A stretch of DNA of 64,000 nt. Source: Streptomyces sp. PR69. Its GTDB lineage: Bacteria; Actinomycetota; Actinomycetes; Streptomycetales; Streptomycetaceae. Positions within the stretch are counted from its first letter, which is position 1, and every line of letters begins with the position of its first letter. Below the pieces are notes generated by a model. The model was not told the origin of the DNA and searched no databases. It was given only the letters and a program-made list of their open reading frames with translations. Shown in pieces: positions 33,915 to 42,402 of the stretch. The position numbers were made by a program, and so were the translations under genes. The stretch spans positions 1 to 64,000 of the forward strand of contig NZ_JAOWCB010000012.1 of the NCBI RefSeq assembly GCF_026420845.1, in the 5' to 3' direction.

Positions 33915-34982
33915 ATGAACACGCACCTCAAGCCGCTCGCCGCCGTCAGCGGCGCTCTCGCCCTCGCCGCCTCCCTCACCGCCTGCGGCGGCGCTTCCTC
34001 GGCCGCCTCCGACGAGAAGGCCGTCACGGTCTACAGCGCCGACGGCCTCAAGGGCGACGGCGGCGACGGCTGGTACGACCGGATCTTCGAGGACTTCGAG
34101 AAGGAGACCGGCATCGAGGTCAAGTATGTGGAGGGCGGCTCCGGGGAGGTCGTGCAGCGCGCCCTCCGCGAGAAGTCCAACACCCAGGCCGACGTCCTGG
34201 TCACCCTCCCGCCCTTCATCCAGCAGGCGGACTCCAAGGGGCTGCTCCAGACGTACGAGCCCCAGGGCGCCGAGCAGGTCAGCGGCGCGGACAAGTCCGG
34301 CGACGGGAAGTGGACGTCCGTCGTCAACAACTACTTCGGCTTCATCCTCAACAAGAAGGAGCTGACCGGCTCCGAGGCCCCCACGACCTGGGAAGCGCTG
34401 CTGGATCCGAAGTACAAGGACAAGCTCCAGTACTCCACGCCCGGCGTCGCGGGCGACGGCACAGCCGTCGTCATCAAGGCCATGCACGACTTCGGCGGCC
34501 AGGAGCCGGCCATGGAGTATCTGAAGAAGCTCCAGGCCAACAACGTCGGCCCGTCGTCCTCCACCTCCAAGCTGGCCCCCAAGGTGGACAAGGGCGAGAT
34601 CCTCGTCGCCAACGGCGATGTGCAGATGAACTTCGCCCAGTCCAAGTCCATGCCGAACCTGGCCATCTGGTTCCCCGCCAGAAAGGACGGCAAGCCCACC
34701 ACCTTCGCCCTGCCGTACGCGGCAGGGCTCGTCGCCGACGCCCCGCACAGCGAGAACGGCAGAAAGCTGCTCGACTACATGCTCAGCGAGCAGGCCCAGA
34801 AGCAGGTCAGCGCCGTCGGCGGCGGCTTCCCCGCGCGCGGCGACGTCAAGCCCGCCGACGCCAACGCCATCGAACTCGCCAAGCTCATCGAGGGCGTGGA
34901 GATCTTCGAGCCGGACTGGCAGGACATCGGCAAGAACCTCACGGCGTACATCGACGCCTGGAAGACCGCGACCGGCAGTTGA
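33915..34982 (+). CDS. Phosphonate ABC transporter substrate-binding lipoprotein (PhnS-like)
   Basis: 355 residues. Signal peptide with lipobox LTAC (Cys about 24) for membrane anchoring. The body is a periplasmic-binding-protein type II fold: VTVYSADGLKGDGGDGWYDRIFEDFEKETGIEVKYV..., VNNYFGFILNKKEL, and IWFPARKDGKPTTFALPYAAGL. It captures substrate for the permeases just upstream. AGGAG precedes ATG 33915. Confidence 0.9.
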   Translation: MNTHLKPLAAVSGALALAASLTACGGASSAASDEKAVTVYSADGLKGDGGDGWYDRIFEDFEKETGIEVKYVEGGSGEVVQRALREKSNTQADVLVTLPPFIQQADSKGLLQTYEPQGAEQVSGADKSGDGKWTSVVNNYFGFILNKKELTGSEAPTTWEALLDPKYKDKLQYSTPGVAGDGTAVVIKAMHDFGGQEPAMEYLKKLQANNVGPSSSTSKLAPKVDKGEILVANGDVQMNFAQSKSMPNLAIWFPARKDGKPTTFALPYAAGLVADAPHSENGRKLLDYMLSEQAQKQVSAVGGGFPARGDVKPADANAIELAKLIEGVEIFEPDWQDIGKNLTAYIDAWKTATGS

Positions 34983-35015
34983 GGCCCGAACCGCTCTGAA
35001 ACCAGGAGGAATCAG

Positions 35016-36599
35016 ATGCCCGACGACGGAACACCGCGCTCCACCACCCGCCGCTCCATCCCCCGCCGAACCGTTCTGACCGCTTCGGCGGCGGCCGCGG
35101 TCACCCTCGGCGCGGCCCCTGCCGCAGCCGCCCGCGCTGCCGCCGCCGCGGCCGCACCCGCCCTCCCGGACGGCGTCAGCACGGACAAGGTGCTCGTCAT
35201 CGGCATGGACGGGCTGCGTCACGACCGCATCGACGCCGCCGACGCACCCCACCTCAAGCAGCTGATGCGGGACGGCGCCTACGGCCTGTCCCTGCTGTAC
35301 GCGAACCCCATGGCCGCCACCTCCTCCGGGCCCGGCTGGTCCACGATCTCCACCGGCGTCTGGCCGGACAAGCACGGCGTGCGGGACAACTCCTTCGCGG
35401 GCAAGGACTACGACCGCTACCCCGGTTTCCTGGCGCGCCTCGCCGCCGTACGGCCCGAGCTGTCCACGTACGCGGCGGTCGACTGGAAGCCGCTGCACAC
35501 CCAGGGCGCCGTCACCGCAGGAGCGGACGCCGTCCTGGCCCTCGACGGCGACCGGGACGGCTACGCCGGCCATGACGCGACCATCGCGGACCAGGCGGAG
35601 GCGGTCCTGCGCGAGCGGAACCCGGATGTGCTGTTCGTGTACTTCGGCAACACCGACGTCGTCGCCCACGCCCATGGCACAGGCCGCCGCTACCTCGACG
35701 CCATCGCCGTCCAGGACTCCTACGCCGGGCGGCTGCGGGCCGCGATCGAGGCCCGCCCCACATACGCCTCCGAGCGCTGGACCGTCATCGTCTGCACCGA
35801 CCACGGCCATGTGGACGCGGGAGGCCACGGGGGCAGCTCGATCGAGGAGCGGCGCACCTTCGTCCTTGCCGCGGGCCCCGGCATCCCCGCGGGCGCGCGG
35901 CCCGTCGACACCCGGCTCGTCGATGTCGCCGCCACCGTCTTCCACCAGCTGGGCATCGACCCCGATCCGTCCTGGGGCCTGGACGGCAAGCCCCTCCAGC
36001 AGCGCTCGGCCGACGCCTTCGACACGCTGCACCCCTCCCTGTCCGGCCGGGTCGACGAGACGGGCATCCCGGCCGGGGTGCTCGGCTTCACCCGCACCCC
36101 GCCCAGCGGCTGGTCCATCGACAACAGCGCGATGGGCATGGGCGGGGTGACCGAGTGGCGCGGCTGGTCCTTCGCCACCGATGAGTTCTGGTCCCGCACC
36201 CACCGCGACCAGCAACGTGAACTGAATGTGCGGGCCCGCGGCGTCTTCGCCGTCGCCGACTCCGACGAGTGGTCGGACCGGTCGTTCTCGGGGCCGTACG
36301 ACACCACCCTGGTCACCCCCGCCTACGACATATCCGGCGCGAGCGCCGCGCGCCTCGACTTCACCGCCTTCTACCGGCAGGAGGGCAGCCAGCGCGCCGA
36401 GGTCCTGGCCTCCTTCAACGGCGGCACGCCGGTGCTCGTCAAGCGCTACGACGCCGATGTGATCTCGCAGCCCCAGTCGCTGACCGTGCCCGTCCCCGGC
36501 GGCCCGTCCGCCGCGATGCACGTCAGCTTCCGCTTCCGCTACACAGGGGCGAACAACTGGTACTGGGTGATCGACGGGGTCAAGGTCACGGGGGCTTGA
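35016..36599 (+). CDS. Tat-exported type I phosphodiesterase/alkaline phosphatase family protein
   Basis: 527 residues. A twin-arginine signal (SIPRRTVLTASAAAAV) predicts folded export. The catalytic domain has metal ligand Asp in VLVIGMDGLRHD, nucleophile Thr in GPGWSTISTGVWPDKHG, a metal site in CTDHGHVDAGGHGG and a second Asp/His in YFGNTDVVAHAHG. The C-terminal about 140 residues form a beta-sandwich-like appendage. Closing the phosphonate operon, it may hydrolyse phosphonate esters outside the cell or release phosphate from breakdown products. AGGAGG precedes ATG 35016. Confidence 0.87.
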   Translation: MPDDGTPRSTTRRSIPRRTVLTASAAAAVTLGAAPAAAARAAAAAAAPALPDGVSTDKVLVIGMDGLRHDRIDAADAPHLKQLMRDGAYGLSLLYANPMAATSSGPGWSTISTGVWPDKHGVRDNSFAGKDYDRYPGFLARLAAVRPELSTYAAVDWKPLHTQGAVTAGADAVLALDGDRDGYAGHDATIADQAEAVLRERNPDVLFVYFGNTDVVAHAHGTGRRYLDAIAVQDSYAGRLRAAIEARPTYASERWTVIVCTDHGHVDAGGHGGSSIEERRTFVLAAGPGIPAGARPVDTRLVDVAATVFHQLGIDPDPSWGLDGKPLQQRSADAFDTLHPSLSGRVDETGIPAGVLGFTRTPPSGWSIDNSAMGMGGVTEWRGWSFATDEFWSRTHRDQQRELNVRARGVFAVADSDEWSDRSFSGPYDTTLVTPAYDISGASAARLDFTAFYRQEGSQRAEVLASFNGGTPVLVKRYDADVISQPQSLTVPVPGGPSAAMHVSFRFRYTGANNWYWVIDGVKVTGA

Positions 36600-36684
36600 C
36601 TAGGCTGGGGGCGTCGCCACACCGTCGTCGCGGCGCCCCTGGCACCACACCCACCGCACCACGCGCACGGCAGGAGTCCGTCTG

Positions 36685-37464
36685 ATGGCAGAGCGCAAGC
36701 CGATCGAATCCTGGCTCACCGACATGGACGGTGTCCTGATCCACGAAGGCGTGCCGATTCCGGGCGCCGACGCCTTTCTGAAGAAGCTGCGGGAGGCGGG
36801 ACTGCCCTTTCTCGTCCTGACCAATAACTCGATCTACACGCCGCGCGATCTGCACGCCCGTCTGGCGCGCATGGGGCTGGAGGTGCCCCTGGAGAACATC
36901 TGGACCTCCGCGCTCGCCACCGCGCAGTTCCTGGACGACCAGCGGCCCGGCGGCACCGCGTACGTCATCGGCGAAGCCGGGCTGACCACCGCTCTGCACG
37001 ACATCGGCTATGTCCTCACGGACCACGCCCCCGACTATGTGGTGCTCGGCGAGACCCGCACCTACAGCTTCGAGGCGCTCACCAAGGCGATCCGGCTGAT
37101 CAACGGCGGGGCCAGGTTCATCTGCACCAACCCCGACGAGACCGGCCCCTCAACCGAAGGGCCGCTGCCCGCCACCGGATCGGTCGCCGCGCTGATCACC
37201 AAGGCGACCGGCAAGGAGCCCTACTTCGCGGGCAAGCCGAACCCCCTGATGATGCGCACGGGCCTGAACGCGATCGGGGCGCACTCCGAGACCAGCGCGA
37301 TGATCGGCGACCGGATGGACACCGATGTGCTCGCCGGGCTGGAGGCGGGCATGGAGACCTTCCTGGTGCTCACAGGTCTGACCGGCCCCGGGGACATCGA
37401 CCGCTATCCCTTCCGGCCGTCCACCGTCGTCGACTCGATCGCCGATCTGGTCGACCGCATCTGA
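36685..37464 (+). CDS. HAD-IIA family hydrolase (NagD-like)
   Basis: 259 residues. HAD motif I LTDMDGVLIHEG, motif II VLTNNSIYTPRDL, the C2B-type cap about 80-180, and motif IV MIGDRMDTDVLAG. A cytosolic phosphatase on small phosphate esters (such as nucleotide or sugar phosphates). TAGGCT at 36601-36606 may be its -10 element. It could work with the phosphonate operon by cleaving a metabolite, but its own promoter suggests independence. Confidence 0.92.
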   Translation: MAERKPIESWLTDMDGVLIHEGVPIPGADAFLKKLREAGLPFLVLTNNSIYTPRDLHARLARMGLEVPLENIWTSALATAQFLDDQRPGGTAYVIGEAGLTTALHDIGYVLTDHAPDYVVLGETRTYSFEALTKAIRLINGGARFICTNPDETGPSTEGPLPATGSVAALITKATGKEPYFAGKPNPLMMRTGLNAIGAHSETSAMIGDRMDTDVLAGLEAGMETFLVLTGLTGPGDIDRYPFRPSTVVDSIADLVDRI

Positions 37465-37475
37465 ACGCATCTGAA
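37456..37475 (+). repeat. 10-bp tandem duplication spanning a stop codon
   Basis: cgcatctgaa at 37456-37465 is copied exactly at 37466-37475. The first copy includes the final Ile codon and TGA of the HAD hydrolase gene. Confidence 0.8.
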
Positions 37476-37605
37476 CGCGGCAGAGCGCACCGGACTGCAC
37501 CGGACCGCTGCTGACCCGGTCGGCCGTCCGTATGGGCTAGTCGGCCACCCCTGCGGATGCGAAGCAACGCACCGGGCACGAACCTTCTGATATGGGAGGT
37601 TCACG

Positions 37606-38439
37606 ATGCGTTCAGGACTGATTGCGCTCCGCGGTGCCGGGGTGGCAGGCGTACTGATCATCGCGCCTGCCGGCCCGGCCGCGTATGCCGCGGACCCTGT
37701 GAAGGCCACGCCGACGCCGGCTGCCCTGGCTCCCGGCGGTGAGGTGGAGGTGCGGGTCACCGGCTGCCCGGAGGCGAGAGGGACGGTCTCGTCCAAGGCG
37801 TTCGTCGCCGACGCCGAACTGGCCGCCGACGACGGCGCCCGCACTCGGCTGATCGGCAGCACCACCGTCAAGTCCACGGTGAAGGTCGGCGCGTATGAGA
37901 TCCAGGTCGACTGCGGCGGCCGGGAACATCCGAAGGCCGGCCGGATCGAGGTCGTCCACCGGTACGCCCAGCCGCATCCCTCCCGGCAGCCGGGGCAGTC
38001 GCAAAAGCCGGATCTGTCACAGCGCCCGGAGCGGCCCGAGCGGTCGGAGCGCCCTGAGGGGGCGGACCCGGCGAAGGACTCCGCGGGCCGCCCGCAGCGG
38101 CCGGACCCGCCGGGGCCGGCACAGGACCGGCTTCAGGACCGGTCGGCGCAGGATCAGCTGGCGGACCGGCCGGGGCAGTCGGGCCAGCCGCGGCCCTCCG
38201 CGGGCGGGCCGCAGGCATCGCCGCGGCCCGCGAGCCCGGTGGCGCCCGTGCGCGCGGGCGGCGGCGGAACCGCCACCCTGGCCGGAGGACAGGCGGCCGA
38301 ACAGCCGTCCGCCCGTCCGGACGTCGCCGAGACCGGCCCCAGCACCCCGCACACCGTGATCGGCCTGGTGCTCGCGGGCGTCGCGGCGATTGCCGTGGCC
38401 TTCCGCTCCTCGCGCCGTCGCCGGCCGGGCGCGGACTGA
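37606..38439 (+). CDS. Secreted Pro/Gln-rich protein with C-terminal sorting signal (class F sortase substrate)
   Basis: 277 residues. A signal peptide (1-about 30) leads to a domain about 38-110 with a disulfide-forming pair (TGCPEARG and VDCGGREH). A long Pro/Gln/Arg/Ser stalk follows (about 118-240). The end is VAETG, a hydrophobic helix (TVIGLVLAGVAAIAVAF) and RSSRRRRPGAD, the layout of a sortase substrate with a non-canonical pentapeptide. The class F sortase gene starts two bases after its stop, making it the likely partner. GGGAGG precedes ATG 37606. Confidence 0.8.
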   Translation: MRSGLIALRGAGVAGVLIIAPAGPAAYAADPVKATPTPAALAPGGEVEVRVTGCPEARGTVSSKAFVADAELAADDGARTRLIGSTTVKSTVKVGAYEIQVDCGGREHPKAGRIEVVHRYAQPHPSRQPGQSQKPDLSQRPERPERSERPEGADPAKDSAGRPQRPDPPGPAQDRLQDRSAQDQLADRPGQSGQPRPSAGGPQASPRPASPVAPVRAGGGGTATLAGGQAAEQPSARPDVAETGPSTPHTVIGLVLAGVAAIAVAFRSSRRRRPGAD

Positions 38440-38441
38440 AG

Positions 38442-39119
38442 ATGTCCCCCGCCCCCTCCGCCGACGGCCCGTCAGGGAACGGCCGGCTGCTCACTGGAGT
38501 GGTCTGGGCGGTGCTCCTGCTGGCGATCTGGCTCTGGGGACGGGAGATCACCGCCGTGCCGCGCGGCGCATCCGCGCCCACGACCGGCGATGTGGCGGCG
38601 GTCGGCCGCCCGCTGCGTGTCGAACTGCCGCCCGCCCACCGCCCGCTGGAGCCCGCCAGACCCCACCGCGTCGAGGTCCCCTCGATAGGGGTCGCCGCGC
38701 CCGTGCTCGCTCGCGGCCTCGACGCCGCCGGCGCGGTCGACCCGCCGCCGTACGCCATGCCGCACACGGTCGGCTGGTACGACTCCGGCGCCCAGCCCGG
38801 CGCGCGGGGCCCGGCCCTGCTCGTCGGCCATGTCGACACCCTGACCAAGCCCGCCGTCTTCTACGGGCTGAGCACCATGCGGCCCGGCGCCAAGGTCAGG
38901 GTCGCCAGGGACGACGGTTCGGTCGCGGAGTTCACGGTCGACGACGTCCAGGTCTTCGAGCGCGGCCGCTTCGATGCGCACAAGGCGTACGGACCGCACC
39001 AGAAGGGCCGCGCCGAACTGCGGCTGATCACCTGCGGCGGGGAGTTCGACAGCCGGGCGAACGCCTACACGGCCAATGTCGTCGTGTCCGCGTATCTGAC
39101 GGGTGTCGGGAAGGCGTGA
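38442..39119 (+). CDS. Class F sortase
   Basis: 225 residues. One membrane helix (LLTGVVWAVLLLAIWLWG), then the sortase barrel: His in LLVGHVDTLTKP, Cys in LRLITCGGEFD, Arg following in SRANAYTANVVVSAY. ITCGGEFD is typical of actinobacterial class F enzymes, whose substrates and function are poorly defined. Directly downstream of the VAETG protein, with the same promoter by inference. Confidence 0.9.
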   Translation: MSPAPSADGPSGNGRLLTGVVWAVLLLAIWLWGREITAVPRGASAPTTGDVAAVGRPLRVELPPAHRPLEPARPHRVEVPSIGVAAPVLARGLDAAGAVDPPPYAMPHTVGWYDSGAQPGARGPALLVGHVDTLTKPAVFYGLSTMRPGAKVRVARDDGSVAEFTVDDVQVFERGRFDAHKAYGPHQKGRAELRLITCGGEFDSRANAYTANVVVSAYLTGVGKA

Positions 39120-39120
39120 C

Positions 39121-39160
39121 GCGCGCCGATGCGCCGATGCGCCGGTGCACCGATGCGTGC
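39121..39160. repeat. Short tandem repeat after the sortase gene
   Basis: cgccgatg/cgccggtg/caccgatg units repeat directly after the stop codon. No gene function. Confidence 0.6.
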
Positions 39161-39294
39161 CGCGGGGCTGTGGTCACTCCCGTGCGGCGAACCCGCCAGG
39201 CCCAGAACACGATCCGGGCTGCCCCCGCCCCGGCCCTGTGCCACGATGAAACCGCCCGATGACGTGCGGCTCGGCAGGGTTCGAGGGGGAACGG

Positions 39295-40299
39295 ATGTAC
39301 TTCGGTCGTTTTGGCAGGGCGCTGGCTGTCACGGCGGGGGTGGCGGCGGCGCTGTCCCCGGCGGGGTGTTCATCGGGCGGCGACGGGGACCCGCCGCCCG
39401 CCGCAGGCGGAAAACGCGCCGCCGAGACGTCGTACTGGGTCAACCCGGACGGCAGCGCGGCCCGGCAGGCCGCCGCCTACCGCGCGGCAGGAGAGACGCG
39501 GAACGCCGAGCTGATCGAACGGATCGCCACACGGCCGGTGGCCGAGTGGATCGGCACCGATGAGCCGGAAGCCGAGACCAGGCGGCTCACCGAGGCCGCG
39601 GCAGCCGCGGACCGGGAGGCGCTCCTCGTCCTCTACAACATCCCCCACCGCGACTGCGGACAGTTCTCCAAGGGCGGCGCACCCGACGGCGACGCCTACC
39701 GCACATGGGTCGACCAGGTCGCACGGGGCATCGGGGACCGGCGGGCCACGGTGATCCTTGAGCCGGACGCGGTGCTGCACCTGGTCGACAGCTGTACGCC
39801 CCCCGAGTTCCACGAGGAGCGGTACGCCCTGCTCGCGGGGGCGATCGCCCGCCTCAAGCAGCAGCCGCACACCACCGTGTACCTGGACGCGGGCAACGCC
39901 GGCTGGTCCCGGCCCGACGCCCTGCACGAGCCGCTGCGGCGGGCCGGCATCGAGCGGGCCGACGGATTCGCCGTGAACGTCTCCAACTTCTATCCGACCG
40001 ACGCCAGCATCGCCTTCGGCAAGTCGCTGTCGTCGAAGGTCGGCGGCAAGCACTTCGTCGTCGACACCAGCCGCAACGGCAACGGCCCCTACACCGGCGG
40101 CGATCCATCGGAGAACTGGTGCAATCCGCCCGGCCGGGCGCTCGGTGAGCCTCCGACGGCCCGCACCGCGGACGCGCTCGTCGACGCGTATCTGTGGATC
40201 AAGCGGCCGGGGGAGTCCGACGGCGACTGCCGGGGCGGGCCGCGGGCGGGTGGCTGGTGGCCGAGCTACGCGCTGGAACTCGCCCGCAACGCGCCCTGA
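39295..40299 (+). CDS. cslZ: Glycoside hydrolase family 6 lipoprotein (CslZ-like endoglucanase)
   Basis: 334 residues. A signal peptide ends in a lipobox-like SPAGC (Cys about 22). The GH6 fold shows YNIPHRDCGQFSKGG, VILEPDAVLH (catalytic-region Asp), YLDAGNAGW and VNVSNFY. GH6 enzymes cleave beta-1,4-glucan. Its position convergent with glxA and cslA matches the CslZ of Streptomyces, proposed to trim or free the tip glycan. ATG 39295 follows GGGGGAACGG; an upstream GTG/ATG extension is unlikely. Confidence 0.87.
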   Translation: MYFGRFGRALAVTAGVAAALSPAGCSSGGDGDPPPAAGGKRAAETSYWVNPDGSAARQAAAYRAAGETRNAELIERIATRPVAEWIGTDEPEAETRRLTEAAAAADREALLVLYNIPHRDCGQFSKGGAPDGDAYRTWVDQVARGIGDRRATVILEPDAVLHLVDSCTPPEFHEERYALLAGAIARLKQQPHTTVYLDAGNAGWSRPDALHEPLRRAGIERADGFAVNVSNFYPTDASIAFGKSLSSKVGGKHFVVDTSRNGNGPYTGGDPSENWCNPPGRALGEPPTARTADALVDAYLWIKRPGESDGDCRGGPRAGGWWPSYALELARNAP

Positions 40300-40410
40300 C
40301 CCCCCGGGGGCTCCGCCCCCGGGCCCCCGCGCCTCAAACGCCGGCGAGGCTGGATTTTCCAGCCCCTCCGGCGCTTGAGGAGCCCCCAGTTTCGGGAAGG
40401 GGCGGGGAGG
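40300..40410. repeat. GC-rich intergenic repeat with hairpins (copy C)
   Basis: Opens with gggggctccgccccc, a terminator-like hairpin, then gcgcctcaaacgccggcgaggctgg and its inverse, then agtttcgggaaggggcgggg. Nearly the same as the element at 57.5 kb. It separates the convergent cslZ and glxA genes. Confidence 0.8.
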
Positions 40411-40431
40411 GGAAAAGGCCCGCCGCAGGCG

Positions 40432-42402
40432 TCACCGCACTCGGACCCACACCCCCTCCGACGGCCTCCCCTCCCCATCCGCCACAAAGAGCATGTACCA
40501 CCCCGACGGCACCACCGCCCTGTTCCCCGGCACCGTCACCCGCACGCCCTCCCCGTCCTCCGTCTCCGTGACCTTGAGGGCGATCGCGCGCTGGTCGACG
40601 TCCGTCACATGGGTGACGGCGCTTGGCCGCAGCAGGCGGGCGGTGCGGATGGCGGAGGGGTCGCCGGCGGTGCGGAAGACGGCCGTGCCGCCCCGTTCCA
40701 CCGTCGTGGGGCCGTCCGTCAGCTCGGGGCGGGGGCCGCGGTGGAGATACGGCGGGCTGTAGAGCTCGATGCGCTGCTCGAAGGCGCCCGGCCGGGTGTT
40801 GGCCTTGTCCGCGAAGAGCGAGTCCGAGCCGAAGATCATGACCCGGCCGTCGGGCAGCAGCACCGATCCGGAGTGGTAGTTCCGCCCGACCCCGGGGTCG
40901 GCGACCCTCCGGTACGCGCCGCTCCCGGGGTCGTACAGGCGGGCCTGGAGGATGTTGGAGGCGCCGCGCCCGCGGTAGTCGCGGGAGCCGCCGGTGACCA
41001 GGACCGTGTCGTCGGGCAGCAGGGAGGCGCTGGGGTAGCGGGTGCCCTCGTCGAGGGAGGGGCCGTCCCGGAAGCGTGGGCTGGGGCCCTGAAGGTCCAC
41101 CAGCCGGGACCTGGGCGTCGACTTCCGGGATTCGCCCACCCCGCCCCCGCCGATCACCATGAAGCGCTGGTCCTGCGCGGGCGGCAGCATCACCGTCGCC
41201 GAGGTCTCCATGATGTCCGGGTCGCTCAGCCCGGGGATCTTCTCGAAGGTGTCGGTCTCAAGGTCCCAGACGCCCGGGTCGCGCCCGACGTCCGCGGGCC
41301 CGTATCCGGCGTTGGAGCCGGAGTAGAAGAGCCGGCCGTCCGCCAGCAGGAAGATCGCCGGATAGGTGGGGAACCGGCGTTCGATCCCGGTGTACGTCCA
41401 CTTCTTCGTCCCGGGGTCGTAGATCTCGTCCTTGCCGGGGACGATCTGCCCGATCTCGTCGAGCCCGGAGAGGGCGAGCACCCTGCCGTCTTCGAGGGTG
41501 GTCAGCGTGGGGTACCAGCGGGCCTCGTTCATCGGGTCGACGGGGATGTACCGCTCCGCGACCGGGTCGAATTCGAAGGCCTCCTTGATGCCCTGGAAGT
41601 CCTTCTTGTCGAGCGCCAGCTTCTGCGCCGTGCCGTACACATTGCGCCGGTCGTCGCCGGTGAGCCCGTGGATGCGATAGTTGTCCTCGGCGCCGGTCTC
41701 GTACTGCTTCCCGGACCGCTCGGCCTCCACATAGACACGGGCGAGTCCGGCCTCGGTGCGCAGGAACTTCCCGGTGGCGGGGTCGAATATCTTCTCCGCG
41801 CGCTCGATGAGGACGGGGTCCTTGGAGACAAAGGTCCTGCCGTTCGCCTTGCCGGTGAACCTGGTGCCTGCCGGGAGCGTCTTGGGCGCGTCCGGGTCCT
41901 CGTTGTGGACGATCATCAGACCGCCGGCCTTGGTGACGTCGCCCTCCAGCTTCTCGTACCGCTTGGTGCCGCCCGCGACCAGCAGTCTGCCGTCCGGCAG
42001 CTGGGTGTGCCCGGCGCAGAACATGTCCTTCGGTGTGGGGATCCTGGTGAACTCCCCGGTCTCCGGATCCCACAGCACCGACTCGAACTTCTTCGCGTCA
42101 AAGTTCTTCTGGTCGTTGCCGGAGCCCGCGATCAGCAGGACCTTGCCGGTGTGCAGCAGGGCCGCGTGAATGGTGTTGATCCGGTACTCGCCGGGGACGT
42201 CCAGCAGCTCCCAGTGGCCGTTGGCCGCCTTGTACGCGGGCCGGCTGATCCGGAATTCGCGGTACTGCTCCGAGGCGAAGCGCCACAGGGCCGGACCGTT
42301 CATCCCGGCCAGGGCGATCACCACGGCGGCGGCGACCGCGATGCGGCGGGCGCGGCGGCCCAGGGGGGTGCGACTGCCGCGGCGGGCGGCGTTGCTGCTC
42401 AT
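40432..42402 (-). CDS. glxA: Radical copper oxidase (galactose-oxidase-like), GlxA
   Basis: 656 residues. Short cytoplasmic N-terminus and one membrane helix (RRIAVAAAVVIALAG), so membrane-tethered outside. Kelch-type beta propeller with the copper-radical site: Cys in DMFCAGHTQLPDG (about 129), a Tyr-His pair in GRNYHSGSVLLPDGRV, His in AVTHVTDVDQR. The C-terminal domain is immunoglobulin-like. GlxA oxidises the glycan made by CslA at hyphal tips, releasing H2O2. ATG 42402 overlaps the cslA stop by 4 bp, giving coupled translation. Confidence 0.93.
   Translation of the reverse strand: MSSNAARRGSRTPLGRRARRIAVAAAVVIALAGMNGPALWRFASEQYREFRISRPAYKAANGHWELLDVPGEYRINTIHAALLHTGKVLLIAGSGNDQKNFDAKKFESVLWDPETGEFTRIPTPKDMFCAGHTQLPDGRLLVAGGTKRYEKLEGDVTKAGGLMIVHNEDPDAPKTLPAGTRFTGKANGRTFVSKDPVLIERAEKIFDPATGKFLRTEAGLARVYVEAERSGKQYETGAEDNYRIHGLTGDDRRNVYGTAQKLALDKKDFQGIKEAFEFDPVAERYIPVDPMNEARWYPTLTTLEDGRVLALSGLDEIGQIVPGKDEIYDPGTKKWTYTGIERRFPTYPAIFLLADGRLFYSGSNAGYGPADVGRDPGVWDLETDTFEKIPGLSDPDIMETSATVMLPPAQDQRFMVIGGGGVGESRKSTPRSRLVDLQGPSPRFRDGPSLDEGTRYPSASLLPDDTVLVTGGSRDYRGRGASNILQARLYDPGSGAYRRVADPGVGRNYHSGSVLLPDGRVMIFGSDSLFADKANTRPGAFEQRIELYSPPYLHRGPRPELTDGPTTVERGGTAVFRTAGDPSAIRTARLLRPSAVTHVTDVDQRAIALKVTETEDGEGVRVTVPGNRAVVPSGWYMLFVADGEGRPSEGVWVRVR

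Noticed and set aside
33909..36521. 870-codon minus-strand open frame opposite the phosphonate genes
   Set aside because: Gly/Val/Asp/Arg-biased shadow; plus strand shows lipoprotein and phosphodiesterase motifs.
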